Source: Desulfopila sp. IMCC35006 (GTDB taxonomy: Bacteria > Desulfobacterota > Desulfobulbia > Desulfobulbales > Desulfocapsaceae). From it: 64,000 bases of DNA. The stretch spans positions 124,001 through 188,000 of the forward strand of contig NZ_SWCM01000011.1 of assembly GCF_005116645.1 (NCBI RefSeq). The letters are read 5' to 3'. This document shows, in pieces, positions 27,770-36,741 of this stretch. Both the position numbers and the translations under genes were made by a program. The stretch's first letter is position 1, and every line of letters begins with the position of its first letter. The notes under the pieces are model-generated. The model worked only from the letters and a program-made list of their open reading frames with translations. It was not told the DNA's origin and did no database searches.

Positions 27770-28270
27770 ATGCCGAATACTAACGTTTACACCGGACTTG
27801 ACGGAGCAATAACCGTGGCTGTGGAATCAGGCCCAGAAGGCGATGCCGCCAAAACAGTGGCCGACACGTATGAACTCTCGCCCATCGGCAGAGCAACCGG
27901 GGTGACCATCCAGGTCCATTCCGATATGCGGCCTTTTCATGAGCTCGGTCAGCGCTACGCCTCCGAACTCAGACCGGGCAATGTCAACATTACCGGGACC
28001 ATCAACCGGGCCTACATCAACGGTGCGCTGCTGAAGCTGATGCTCGGTGATGGCGCAAATACCAACAGGCCGGCAAGTGCCTTTGTCAGCCCGAGTTTTA
28101 ATCTCAGTCTGCGCCACGAAAACCAGGCCATTCCCGGCAATGCGGCCAACATCACCGTACACGGAGTAAAATTGAACACCTGGAATTACTCCATGCCGGA
28201 AGATGATTTTGTCCTTGAACAGGTATCTTTCAAGGCTCTATGGATAAGCGCGGAGGATCAGTCGGCATAA
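27770..28270 (+). CDS. tail tube protein
   Basis: The 166-residue product fits a myophage tail tube subunit: N-terminal 'MPNTNVYTGLDGAITVAVES', then 'DMRPFHELGQRYASELRPGN' followed by 'ITGTINRAYINGALLKLMLG', with a beta-rich second half ending 'DDFVLEQVSFKALWISAED'. These strands form hexameric rings stacked inside the sheath. It is the only tube gene in the operon. TTAGGAG precedes the ATG. The 64-base gap after the sheath gene could hold a separate expression signal for this abundant protein. Confidence 0.85.
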   Translation: MPNTNVYTGLDGAITVAVESGPEGDAAKTVADTYELSPIGRATGVTIQVHSDMRPFHELGQRYASELRPGNVNITGTINRAYINGALLKLMLGDGANTNRPASAFVSPSFNLSLRHENQAIPGNAANITVHGVKLNTWNYSMPEDDFVLEQVSFKALWISAEDQSA

Positions 28271-28274
28271 TACT

Positions 28275-28769
28275 ATGACCTTAACAACGGAAGATCTGCT
28301 CTTTTCAGCGGAAATAACCCATAGTATCACCATTCCGGCCCATATCCTTCATCCCGCTGCAACGGGCAATGAATCCCCGTCGGAGCCGGACACGGTAGAG
28401 CTGCGACCGCTGCGCCTGATCGACCTGCAGCGCATTCAGAAAGCGGCGCAGAATCAGAGCTACCTGTCCTCGGTGCTTATGGTGCAGCAGGCGCTGGTTG
28501 CTCCGCAAATGACCATCGACCAGGTCAATCATCTCCATGCAGGCCTGGTCCAGTTTCTGCTGCAGGAGGTTAACCGCATCAGCGGTCTGGGCATAGCAGG
28601 AGATGAACTGCACCAGACGGTACAGGCGCCTCTGGCCAAGGCATGTTTTATCCTGGCCAGGGAATTTGGCTGGACGCCTGAGCAATGTGCCGGATTGACC
28701 ATGGGCCAGATTCTTCTGTATCTGGAAATGCTGGGCAATAACCAGGAGGATAACGACGTATCCCGGTAA
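28275..28769 (+). CDS. phage tail assembly chaperone-like protein
   Basis: The 164-residue product lies directly after the tube gene, where tail assembly chaperones are found. It is helical, with 'VELRPLRLIDLQRIQKAAQN' and a C-terminal 'FGWTPEQCAGLTMGQILLYL', which resembles the G-W-x-x-x-x-x-x-x-T/x-x-x-x-L pattern of chaperones that bind the tape measure. No ribosomal frameshift site producing a longer form was identified. Only four bases separate it from the tube stop codon. Confidence 0.6.
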   Translation: MTLTTEDLLFSAEITHSITIPAHILHPAATGNESPSEPDTVELRPLRLIDLQRIQKAAQNQSYLSSVLMVQQALVAPQMTIDQVNHLHAGLVQFLLQEVNRISGLGIAGDELHQTVQAPLAKACFILAREFGWTPEQCAGLTMGQILLYLEMLGNNQEDNDVSR

Positions 28770-28852
28770 ACGGGACGAAAACCACAATTCTAGTGAACAC
28801 TCGCTTGTTGGGTACTGAACGTACGTGACAGACTACCAGGAGCAAGAAACGC

Positions 28853-30067
28853 ATGAGGAAGATTGAACAGCTGGTCGGCCTTTGCCGCACAACCCTGCAG
28901 CGCATGGAAAACAGTGGCGACATTGTATCAGCGCTCCTGCGCTCTGACCAGATATTCGCGCTGTGCCGCTGTTCATCGCTCGATGATCTTCTCCGGACAC
29001 TCTCTTTGTCTGATGACAGAGGCCTGCTTCGCCGTGTGGCAGAGCGCCGCGACGAGGTTCCCGGCCGGCAGGAAAATATTGCCAGAGAGGCTGGCGCAAC
29101 ATTGCCCTTGCATCAGCCTCCCCGGCAAGAAGCATTATCCCAGCCGGCTGGATCGACTCTTTCGCCCCTTACCCGGAGACAGACTGCGCCCGAGCTCCCC
29201 GGTGGCTCCTATTCCTCTTCGCACAGCCAGCAGATCGTGCAGAAACTGTTTGAGAGTATCAAACAGGAACTGGCGATTGAGCAAAAGCAGGGAGAGACAA
29301 GCAGCCGCAGCGTGGCTTTCAAGGGTATTCCTGCCGCCGAAGAAAAAAATGGACTGCGGTCATTAAAAGCGATGACCGGTGGCAGCCAGCGACTTGGATT
29401 TTCTGCAGATCCAGGACAGAGCAACGCATCTTCCCCCTTTTCTGCCATGACCCGGGAGGGTGAAAGAACAGGCTGGCTTGACAACCATCCCCGGCACAAA
29501 ACCGCTGCCGCTGCCTTGCTGGACAAGGATTTAGAGCCGTTCGTATCGGAAAAAACCTTGAGAAAATGGGCTGCGCCACTCCCGGCGGATGACGGGCTGA
29601 ACGAGACCAATCTTGTCCGGCAGGATAAAAAAAGAGGCGTTGCAGGCGCAACTTCCCCACACCGATCGCCTTCAAGACCAGAAGAGCGGGGCCAGGAAAA
29701 CACAGCTACAGGAAGCAGAGAAATCCGCCCCTTCCATACTGCTGCTCCCGGCAGTGGAAATACAGCTCCTTTTTTCCAGCCGGAACATGGATCGTCCTCT
29801 TCTTTGCGACCAGAAAACCCTTCCAGTCAACTGGAACAGTTGGTCCGAAAGTGGCAGTCTGGCTCCCCGTCTGCTGAAAAAAACACCAGAGAAACAACAG
29901 CGGTTCCTTTTCGGCAGAACACAGATCTGTCGGCAGCAAAAGGTGCGTGGAACAGTATTGTTAGAGAACAGCAAAGCCCGCTTGACACGGATCATGTTTT
30001 CGCAGAGACCCTGGAGCGTGTCTTGAAAAGAGAGATGCGGCGCCACGGGATAGAGGAGGAGCCATGA
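28853..30067 (+). CDS. low-complexity protein between chaperone and hub, possible short tape measure
   Basis: The 404-residue product has a helical N-terminus ('IEQLVGLCRTTLQRMENSGD') and a long Ser/Gln/Arg/Glu-rich, probably disordered body. The C-terminal 'ETLERVLKREMRRHGIEEEP' is charged and helical. No family is recognised. The slot between assembly chaperone and hub is where tape measure genes usually lie, but the length and disorder are unlike one; it could instead be a cargo adaptor or linker. It follows an 83-base gap and overlaps the hub gene by four bases. Confidence 0.6.
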   Translation: MRKIEQLVGLCRTTLQRMENSGDIVSALLRSDQIFALCRCSSLDDLLRTLSLSDDRGLLRRVAERRDEVPGRQENIAREAGATLPLHQPPRQEALSQPAGSTLSPLTRRQTAPELPGGSYSSSHSQQIVQKLFESIKQELAIEQKQGETSSRSVAFKGIPAAEEKNGLRSLKAMTGGSQRLGFSADPGQSNASSPFSAMTREGERTGWLDNHPRHKTAAAALLDKDLEPFVSEKTLRKWAAPLPADDGLNETNLVRQDKKRGVAGATSPHRSPSRPEERGQENTATGSREIRPFHTAAPGSGNTAPFFQPEHGSSSSLRPENPSSQLEQLVRKWQSGSPSAEKNTRETTAVPFRQNTDLSAAKGAWNSIVREQQSPLDTDHVFAETLERVLKREMRRHGIEEEP

Positions 30068-31029
30068 GTCTTTTCCGGCCGGCATGCACTATTACTGTTG
30101 ACGGGGCTGATTACACCGGCGCTGAAGCCGCGCTGCGCTCCATGGACCTGGAACTTTGCCTGGGTGCGGTCCATGATCAGGCAATTATCCATTGCAGCCA
30201 TCTCTCGCCTTTACGAAATGTCCAGCCTGACGCGGCATGTCTGATATCTCTTGGCGCAGCTGATGCTGAGGTTGCTGTGCTGAGCGGCATTGTCAGCAGG
30301 GTGGAGCAACAGCTGACCGGGGTGATCCTTGAAGTGCTGGCTGACACCTGCCCTCTGTCGAGTTTTTATGGCGCCCAGGCCTATCAGGACCAGACCATTG
30401 CCGATATTATCAAGGATCTTGCCGGGCAGGCAGAGGTGGCGACAGGGGTCATTGACGCCTCGATAACGGTGAAGATATGGCATGTAACCGAGCAGCGTTC
30501 CGCATGGTGGCATATCAACCGCCTGGCGCGGATGGGCGGCTGTGAAGTCCTCTGTGATGAAACGGGTGCGCTCACTGTCCGACCGGCTGGCAGCGGAGGC
30601 CTGAGCCATAATCTGCGCTTTAGTGCCGAGATACTTTCGCTGCAGGCTGGCCGGCAAAGGGACACTGGCGTCAGGCAGCAATATGCTCCCGCTGGGGCGG
30701 GCAGTGAACTGGGCAGCGACAAATGGCATATCTGTCTGCGGGAACCGGCAGGCGAGACGCCTGACGGACCGGCAATCATTGACGGCGCCCTCAGGGACCG
30801 CGACGCAGCCGGGAAAGCGGCGGACGCCTCGGCTGCCCGAATGACACGATCTTTGTTTACCGGCAGGGCGCTTATTACCGGCAACGGTGCAATCAGGCCG
30901 GGCGACACCGTTGACCTGGCCGATGTTCCGGATCAGGACACGATCAATGCCAGGGTGCTGAGCGTGCAGCACCGACTGGACGGGCAAAATGGATTTACCA
31001 CCATCTTGCATCTGGGAGGAGCATCATGA
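30064..31029 (+). CDS. baseplate hub protein (gpD/gp27-like)
   Basis: The 321-residue product has the gpD-type pattern: an N-terminal beta domain ('FRPACTITVDGADYT'), 'CPLSSFYGAQAYQDQTIADI' followed by 'IKDLAGQAEV', and 'WWHINRLARMGGCEVLCDET', the helix-strand core shared by VgrG N-termini and phage late control protein D. The last part ('NGAIRPGDTVDLADVPD', 'VLSVQHRLDGQNGFTTIL') is a typical closing beta-barrel. It forms the trimeric hub under the tube and overlaps the spike gene by four bases. Confidence 0.85.
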   Translation: MSLFRPACTITVDGADYTGAEAALRSMDLELCLGAVHDQAIIHCSHLSPLRNVQPDAACLISLGAADAEVAVLSGIVSRVEQQLTGVILEVLADTCPLSSFYGAQAYQDQTIADIIKDLAGQAEVATGVIDASITVKIWHVTEQRSAWWHINRLARMGGCEVLCDETGALTVRPAGSGGLSHNLRFSAEILSLQAGRQRDTGVRQQYAPAGAGSELGSDKWHICLREPAGETPDGPAIIDGALRDRDAAGKAADASAARMTRSLFTGRALITGNGAIRPGDTVDLADVPDQDTINARVLSVQHRLDGQNGFTTILHLGGAS

Positions 31030-31676
31030 GCGCAATTATCCCGGCATTGCGGACAATCATCCGCGATCAGATCAAAGAGAAGCAGGATGTACAGCTGGGC
31101 ATTGTCACCCAGGTTTTTACCAACGAAGGGGGGGCAGGCGATGATAATATTTCGGTCAACATCCGTCTGCAGGGCAGTGGTTGCGAGCTGCAGAAAATAC
31201 CGGTGATGATAAGCCGTCTCGGCATGTCCCATGCGCCGCGGGTCGACGACCTTGCGGTGATGGCCTTTGTCAGCGGCGATATAAACAAAGCGATTGTGCT
31301 GGGTTTTCTCTATGACGAACAGAACCGGGCTCCCGATGCCGCTCCGGAAGAAATTGTTTACCAGGTGCCGGACGACGCCGACGACGCCATGCGTCGCTTA
31401 TATATTGAGCTTCCCAGCGGCAACAGCCTGACATTGCTTGACGGGCAGCTCGAAGTGTCCATGGGGTCAACAACCATTACCGTTGAGGCGGATGGCGCTG
31501 TCTCTATCAAGGCCGGGGGTGACATCTCCGTCAATGCCTCAGGTGCCCTCAACCTTGAGGCCGGAGGGGATGTGAACGTGAAAGGTAAAAACGTCAATAT
31601 TGAGGGACAGGCGGGGACCAAGGTGAAAGGTCCCACCATAAAACTGGCCGGCATGACTGATTTCAGCCCGGCTTAA
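31026..31676 (+). CDS. baseplate spike protein (gpV/gp5-like OB fold plus beta-helix)
   Basis: The 216-residue product starts with an OB-fold domain ('DVQLGIVTQVFTNEGG' to 'DDLAVMAFVSGDINKAIVLG'). It continues with 'RRLYIELPSGNSLTLLDGQL' and a repetitive beta-helix ('VEADGAVSIKAGGDISVNAS', 'GDVNVKGKNVNIEGQAG'), the triple-stranded needle of contractile spikes. It pierces the target membrane. The short size indicates a simple spike without fused effector. The PAAR-like tip gene follows. Confidence 0.92.
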   Translation: MSAIIPALRTIIRDQIKEKQDVQLGIVTQVFTNEGGAGDDNISVNIRLQGSGCELQKIPVMISRLGMSHAPRVDDLAVMAFVSGDINKAIVLGFLYDEQNRAPDAAPEEIVYQVPDDADDAMRRLYIELPSGNSLTLLDGQLEVSMGSTTITVEADGAVSIKAGGDISVNASGALNLEAGGDVNVKGKNVNIEGQAGTKVKGPTIKLAGMTDFSPA

Positions 31677-31730
31677 ACGAGATGGACTCGTAACAGTCTG
31701 ATATTTTCAGGTTGCTACAGGAGAGGAACT

Positions 31731-32066
31731 ATGCCAGGAAGTCCTGTCACCATAGGCTGTGCTGTCATCCTCACTCCGGGGGTTGCCGGTCCACCCGATT
31801 CCGGGGTGATCGTCACTATCCTGCAGAGTCATCTTACCGCCGGATCCATGCCGCTCGCCACCGCCGGTTCCATGTGTCAGATGATCAATTCCATCACCGG
31901 CGTCCCCTATATGCTGCCCGTTGGCAACGTGGGCATGTCCCAATCGGTTACCGCGGGCAACCAGAGACTGGTGCGCATGGGCGATAAAATCCCGTCCGGA
32001 CCGGGGGTTATGATGATACTCGGGCCGCCGGCGGCCCCTTACGTTACTGATACAGGAGCGCCATGA
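31731..32066 (+). CDS. PAAR-like spike tip protein
   Basis: The 111-residue, Gly/Pro-rich product has 'AGSMCQMINSITGVPYMLPV' and 'RLVRMGDKIPSGPGVMMILG', patterns of the PAAR-like proteins found beside gpV and gp25 genes in contractile injection systems. Such proteins cap the spike with a sharp metal-bound cone. GAGAGGA precedes the ATG at 31731. Its stop overlaps the start of the gp25 gene. Confidence 0.75.
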   Translation: MPGSPVTIGCAVILTPGVAGPPDSGVIVTILQSHLTAGSMPLATAGSMCQMINSITGVPYMLPVGNVGMSQSVTAGNQRLVRMGDKIPSGPGVMMILGPPAAPYVTDTGAP

Positions 32067-32530
32067 TGAACGGAGCCGCACTTGATAAACGCATGAAAAG
32101 AATGGGCAGCGATTTAAAGCTCAGCTTTAGCGGGCCTTCCGGATGGTGGGAGGATGCGGATCAGGAAATCAACCGGCAGGTGCGCCGGGGCAATGATCTG
32201 GCGGTCGCCGAAGGTCTTGATGCCATTGACCAGATGTTGATTAACCGCCTGAAAACGCAGAAAGGAGAACTCACCTCCCTGGGGCACCCCCAGTATGGCA
32301 GCCGTCATCATGAATTGATTGGCGAGCCCAATGTGGAGCGGACGCGCAATCTTATTAAACTCTACATCCTTGAAGCCCTGTCCCATGAACCGCGCCTGGA
32401 GAAGGTGCTTGACTGTCAGGTAACGCGGGACCCGTCGGAACGGTCTACCGTCCGGGTCACCATCATGGCGAAAATTATTGAAATAGACGCACCACGAAAC
32501 CTTATTGTGCCATTTAGCCTGGAGTTATAG
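32063..32530 (+). CDS. gp25/GPW-like baseplate wedge protein
   Basis: The 155-residue product has the gp25 signature 'LTSLGHPQYGSRHHELIGEP', then 'RTRNLIKLYILEALSHEPR', and ends in a beta-hairpin 'APRNLIVPFSL'. In T4 and T6SS this protein nucleates sheath assembly at the baseplate through a sheath-like handshake domain. A two-codon space separates it from the gpJ-like gene. AGGAG precedes the ATG. Confidence 0.92.
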   Translation: MMNGAALDKRMKRMGSDLKLSFSGPSGWWEDADQEINRQVRRGNDLAVAEGLDAIDQMLINRLKTQKGELTSLGHPQYGSRHHELIGEPNVERTRNLIKLYILEALSHEPRLEKVLDCQVTRDPSERSTVRVTIMAKIIEIDAPRNLIVPFSLEL

Positions 32531-32532
32531 CA

Positions 32533-34347
32533 ATGAGCTTTGCTGCAGAACCATATGGTGTTTTTGTCGATGACCTGGTAACGGCGCTGACCGGTGGCAC
32601 TGTTCGGGAAGAGTTTGTTTATCCTGCAACAACGAGTACGCCCCGCCTGTCGGCAGGTGACCAGTACCTGCTTGATACCGTCCGGCTGCACGGTATTGCC
32701 GATGGATCTTTTAAAAGATTTGTCCTTGATAAAGACTACAGTTTAGACAGTGCCGGAGTCATCAGCTGGCTTGACACGGCGGCTTCAGGAAGCGGTGTGC
32801 CGGTATCCCCTGACCCGGGCAGTCGTTTTTATGTCAGCTACGAGACCAAACCGGGATACAAAAGACAGACTCTGCTGACTGACCGCAATCCGGGCAGTAT
32901 CCTGCGGACTCTTTCCGAAAGCTTTGCCAGGGAATATGCCGTGCTGTCCCGGCAGCTGGAGACAATATACCGGGCAGCCTTTCTCGAAACAGCTGAAAAC
33001 AGGGATCTTGACCAGGTGGCCGCCCTGGTTGGTATAACCCGAAGGGATCAGAAATATGCGGCGGGCGACGTTGTTTTCTCGCGCACAACACCTGCCCCGG
33101 CGGATATTGTTGTTCCGTTAGGCAGTCTGGTGTCCACGGCTGACGTTCCGCCGGTAACTGTCGAAACGTTAGAGCAGGCGATTCTCCGCGCCGGCACTCT
33201 TTCTGTTTCCATACGTGTCCGCAGCACCTTAGAAGGAAGCGAAGGGAAAGCCAAAGCCGGATCTTTAACTGTCATTCACCGACCGGTGCTGGGCATTGAG
33301 ACCGTTACCAATCCCCAGGCACTTGATTTCAGAGGAGGCAGGGAAGAGGATGCTGTTCTGCGCCGCCGGGCGGTAAGAGCTCTGGAAACCTCGGGGCGCG
33401 CTTCAACGCGCGCCCTTGTCGGAGCGCTTATGACCCTCGAGGGGGTCCGGGAAGAGGACATCGGCATTAAGGAAGATCACCTCAATCATCCCGGAGTGGT
33501 CCGCATAACCATTGCCGCCGATTTGACAGAACAGAAGGCCGCCCGGGCAGTGGAGCTTATCAACGAATACAAACCCGCGGGGATACGTATTCAGCACAAT
33601 CTCAAGGTATCGCCGCCGGCTGAACTGCCGGTTGATGATGATGCGCTTGATGCGACTGAAGACAGCTCCTCTTCCGGGGCTGCAGCGGTCACCGCGGACT
33701 CCATCTGGACCCCGGTTGCCGTCTCTCTTTCGCTGATGCCGGTTGATGCCGCTTTGACTAGCACCCAGAAAGCACAGATAAAAGACAAGGTGAAAAAAGC
33801 GGTACTCGATCACATTGCCAGCCTGGGGATTGATGACCCGGTTATCCATAACAGGGTGTTGAGTAAGGTAATGGAGGTGGAAGGGGTTTTTGATGTGGCC
33901 CTGGAAATTTTTGATCTTGGCGTGGCAGGACAGCCCAGACGAAAGAATCTGCAGCCAAAGCTTGCGACGAGACCACAGCTCAAAGAAGAAAATCTGACCG
34001 TTACCATGCGCGGCAGTCTCGTTGCTCTGGATCTTGATGTGACGGTAACCCGACTTGACCTGCGGACCATAGACGATGCCCAGACGGAGTTGGGCAGGGT
34101 CCGTGATGAGATCATCACCCTGATCAATACTTCTCTTGCGGCAGAAACCAGGCCAATGGAGATTACTGCCGCCTCTTTGACAACAGCCCTGGAAGGGTCG
34201 GGTAATTTTACCGTGTCTTCATTGTCGTTCAAAGCGGAATTTCTGGAAGAAGGGCTGCGTCTGAAGCAAAGCGATGTCAGTATACGTGTTGACAAGGATC
34301 AGCAGCCATGGGTGCGCGTGGTAACGGTGGCCGATACCGCAGAATAG
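32533..34347 (+). CDS. baseplate J-like wedge protein (gpJ/gp6)
   Basis: The 604-residue product matches the Baseplate_J family core: 'YRAAFLETAENRDLDQVAAL', 'GITRRDQKYAAGDVVFSR', 'GREEDAVLRRRAVRALETSG' and 'HPGVVRITIAADL'. These proteins form the wedge ring that triggers contraction. It is longer than P2 gpJ (about 300) and carries a C-terminal extension with a second domain ('IWTPVAVSLSLMPVDAAL') and an acidic linker. It sits in gp25-gpJ-gpI order as in P2-like tails. Confidence 0.9.
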   Translation: MSFAAEPYGVFVDDLVTALTGGTVREEFVYPATTSTPRLSAGDQYLLDTVRLHGIADGSFKRFVLDKDYSLDSAGVISWLDTAASGSGVPVSPDPGSRFYVSYETKPGYKRQTLLTDRNPGSILRTLSESFAREYAVLSRQLETIYRAAFLETAENRDLDQVAALVGITRRDQKYAAGDVVFSRTTPAPADIVVPLGSLVSTADVPPVTVETLEQAILRAGTLSVSIRVRSTLEGSEGKAKAGSLTVIHRPVLGIETVTNPQALDFRGGREEDAVLRRRAVRALETSGRASTRALVGALMTLEGVREEDIGIKEDHLNHPGVVRITIAADLTEQKAARAVELINEYKPAGIRIQHNLKVSPPAELPVDDDALDATEDSSSSGAAAVTADSIWTPVAVSLSLMPVDAALTSTQKAQIKDKVKKAVLDHIASLGIDDPVIHNRVLSKVMEVEGVFDVALEIFDLGVAGQPRRKNLQPKLATRPQLKEENLTVTMRGSLVALDLDVTVTRLDLRTIDDAQTELGRVRDEIITLINTSLAAETRPMEITAASLTTALEGSGNFTVSSLSFKAEFLEEGLRLKQSDVSIRVDKDQQPWVRVVTVADTAE

Positions 34348-34355
34348 GGGGATTC

Positions 34356-35963
34356 ATGATAATCAGCGAAAAACTGATAAGCAAACGGGCAACGACTATT
34401 TTGTCGAGGTTCCCGCGCCATCTTGACCTCACCAGGGAAGACAAGGTTTTTGCCCAGGTTGTCAACAGTCTGGCCAGGGAACTGGACATCAAGACCATGC
34501 AGGTCGGTCAGGTCCGCAAGTCCCATCGTCTCGGTCAGGCTGATGAAATGCGCGACTTGCTGCTCCTGGCGGGCTTACACGATCTGCGGCCGATCCGATT
34601 TGATATCGTTCGTCTGCGCAGCGACGCCCTGAATGGTGTGGCCACCATTCTCGGTGATGAAAGCGCTGCTGCAGAAGACCGGGAAGATGCCGTCACCACC
34701 CTGCGTAAACTACTTGGCCTGGCCGATCTCGGCGACTATGCCCTCGATTATTCAGCCCTCGTGGAACCACTGCGCGAGCTGACCGGCTATACCTCATGCC
34801 TGGGTATTCTTCGTTATCAGATACAACAGCTGATCCGGATACACCGGGCCGGAAACGGCAGTGTCCGCAGTCTGCTGGAAGCCTGTGGTGCCTATCTTCA
34901 CCTCAGGGTGGATGCTATTTCCCATGTCGGCGACGACTACTGGCATATTGCCCATTGCCGCGATCTCCTTACCCTGCCGCCAAAAGATGCAGCAGGGGCC
35001 GCGCCCGCAACCACTGACGACTGGCTGGCTCTCGAGGAAAACCCCTTCAAGAAAACAACAATTGCGCCTGAGGAATTTGTCCACAGGGGCAAACGAAAAA
35101 TTTTGCGCAACGGCTTTGACCCGGTGCCGGTCGCCATTGCCATCACCGGCATTGAGGATCGTACCTGCTATCCCATGCTCGTTGACACCAGTAAAGGCCA
35201 TGGTCTGTATTATGCGGGCATGGTCGGCGACGGACAAACTCTGGAGTTTACCGCCGACGGACGTGTTCTGCTCGACGGTGCTGCAACCGACACGCAGGCC
35301 TTTGCCTTTTCGGGCGCTGTTTTTGCTGAAAACACCGGTTTGACCAAGGCTTCAGCAACCGATTTTGCCTTCTGCAACGAACACGGCACCACCCCCCATG
35401 GCCAGTGCGGGGTGTTTGTGACGACAGAACCGGTCGAAGAGGGGTTTTCTGCCGATTTGCCCCACATGGGAGGATTGTCTCCGGCCATCACCCTTGCCGT
35501 GGGTGCAACAAACCTGCAGTTTTTTGTCCGAATTGCCCATTTCGGTACCAGAACAACGGTGCCTCCGGCAGACCAGGCAGCCATAGAAAGTTACAGTGCC
35601 GGACACTATAATACCTCTCTTTTTGCCCTGGATACAACAGGAGCAGGAGCACTAGATGCTGCGGCGCTCATAGGTTTTGCGTGGCAGGAAAGAGAAGCGT
35701 TTAAAGTCATTGTCTGGCTGCCTTCACGATTTGCAAGCTACGATTTGCACATCGAGTCGGCCGAACCGACCCTGGCCCAGCGTCTTCGCACGCTGCTTGA
35801 TCGGCACAGGGCCGCAGGCATCAGCCTGGATATACAATATGCTTCCGATTTATGGCAGCTGCCCTACGGATATATTACCGATGCTGATTCACCTCAGTCC
35901 TACAAATCAATCACTGCAGGCAGTCGCCTGTGGAATACCGGTTCCCCTCAACCGACTAGCTGA
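34356..35963 (+). CDS. gpI-like baseplate wedge protein with large C-terminal extension
   Basis: The 535-residue product follows gpJ where tail protein I is expected. Its N-terminal helical half ('LSRFPRHLDLTREDKVFAQV' to 'RIHRAGNGSVRSLLEACGAY') resembles tail protein I, including the 'LLLLAGLHDLRPIRFDIV' segment. The C-terminal half is beta-rich and unrecognised ('IAITGIEDRTCYPMLVDTSK'). AGGGGG lies four bases before the ATG at 34356, which is preferred to the longer open frame from 34308. Confidence 0.65.
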   Translation: MIISEKLISKRATTILSRFPRHLDLTREDKVFAQVVNSLARELDIKTMQVGQVRKSHRLGQADEMRDLLLLAGLHDLRPIRFDIVRLRSDALNGVATILGDESAAAEDREDAVTTLRKLLGLADLGDYALDYSALVEPLRELTGYTSCLGILRYQIQQLIRIHRAGNGSVRSLLEACGAYLHLRVDAISHVGDDYWHIAHCRDLLTLPPKDAAGAAPATTDDWLALEENPFKKTTIAPEEFVHRGKRKILRNGFDPVPVAIAITGIEDRTCYPMLVDTSKGHGLYYAGMVGDGQTLEFTADGRVLLDGAATDTQAFAFSGAVFAENTGLTKASATDFAFCNEHGTTPHGQCGVFVTTEPVEEGFSADLPHMGGLSPAITLAVGATNLQFFVRIAHFGTRTTVPPADQAAIESYSAGHYNTSLFALDTTGAGALDAAALIGFAWQEREAFKVIVWLPSRFASYDLHIESAEPTLAQRLRTLLDRHRAAGISLDIQYASDLWQLPYGYITDADSPQSYKSITAGSRLWNTGSPQPTS

Positions 35964-35977
35964 CAAGGAAAACTACA

Positions 35978-36700
35978 ATGACAGTTGAACTCCCAGCACT
36001 CGCACAAGTTGAAGCAGGAAGGCCCATAACAGCCGATGCGTGGAACGAGATCTTAGATTCGCTTGGCTTGCTTCGCGATGCCATAAATGCCATCGGCAGT
36101 GGAGAACTGCAGGTGACTGTACACGTGGCCGGTCAAGCCGATCAAAAGATCCCCGGGGCTGAAATTGTTGCCGTGAATAAAGATACCGGCAGGGCCATCC
36201 GCGCCGCCCAGCCTTTTCCCGGACGCGATGCCCACACCATCATCGGTATTGGCGCGGGCAAATGGGATCTCTATATTACCGCACCGGATTATAAGCTGAC
36301 CAGTCTTGAAGTGTCGTACCCTGATGATACTGCTGTTTCCGTGGGGCTGACTCTGGACGGGAAGGTGGTGCCGGATGTTTTCGGCATCAAGCTCAGCCAG
36401 GCAAAAAGCAGTCTGGCCGCGCAGGGTATGACCATCGCCAAAATTCTTGACTCGGCGGGAAAAAATCACGCAGTGGATGATGCCCCGGCCAATATGGTTG
36501 TTCTGTATCAGCTGCCGGCCAAGGGGACGGTGATAAATCCGGCGGTGGAACGCCTCCGTCTGGTCATTGCCGCGGAAGTGGAAATAACCGGCATGGTCCA
36601 GGTGCCTGATGTCACCGGCCTGGCACCAAACGCGGCAGCAGCGAAACTTGCTGAATACGGCCTGACCATGGAGCAGCGCAACCGCAAAACCGGAGCGTAG
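35978..36700 (+). CDS. PASTA-domain baseplate-associated protein
   Basis: The 240-residue product has an N-terminal 'RPITADAWNEILDSLGLLRD' segment, a carboxypeptidase-regulatory-like beta domain ('IPGAEIVAVNKDTGRAIRAA'), one full PASTA domain ('VPDVFGIKLSQAKSSLAAQG' to 'TVINPAVERLRLVIA') and half of a second ('VPDVTGLAPNAAAAKLAEYG'), after which it stops. PASTA domains bind peptidoglycan fragments in kinases and PBPs. There is no signal peptide, so here they would decorate the tail. AAGGAA precedes the ATG. Confidence 0.7.
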   Translation: MTVELPALAQVEAGRPITADAWNEILDSLGLLRDAINAIGSGELQVTVHVAGQADQKIPGAEIVAVNKDTGRAIRAAQPFPGRDAHTIIGIGAGKWDLYITAPDYKLTSLEVSYPDDTAVSVGLTLDGKVVPDVFGIKLSQAKSSLAAQGMTIAKILDSAGKNHAVDDAPANMVVLYQLPAKGTVINPAVERLRLVIAAEVEITGMVQVPDVTGLAPNAAAAKLAEYGLTMEQRNRKTGA

Positions 36701-36741
36701 CTGAGCGATACCCAACGATCTTAATTCCAGGGAGAGCAACG

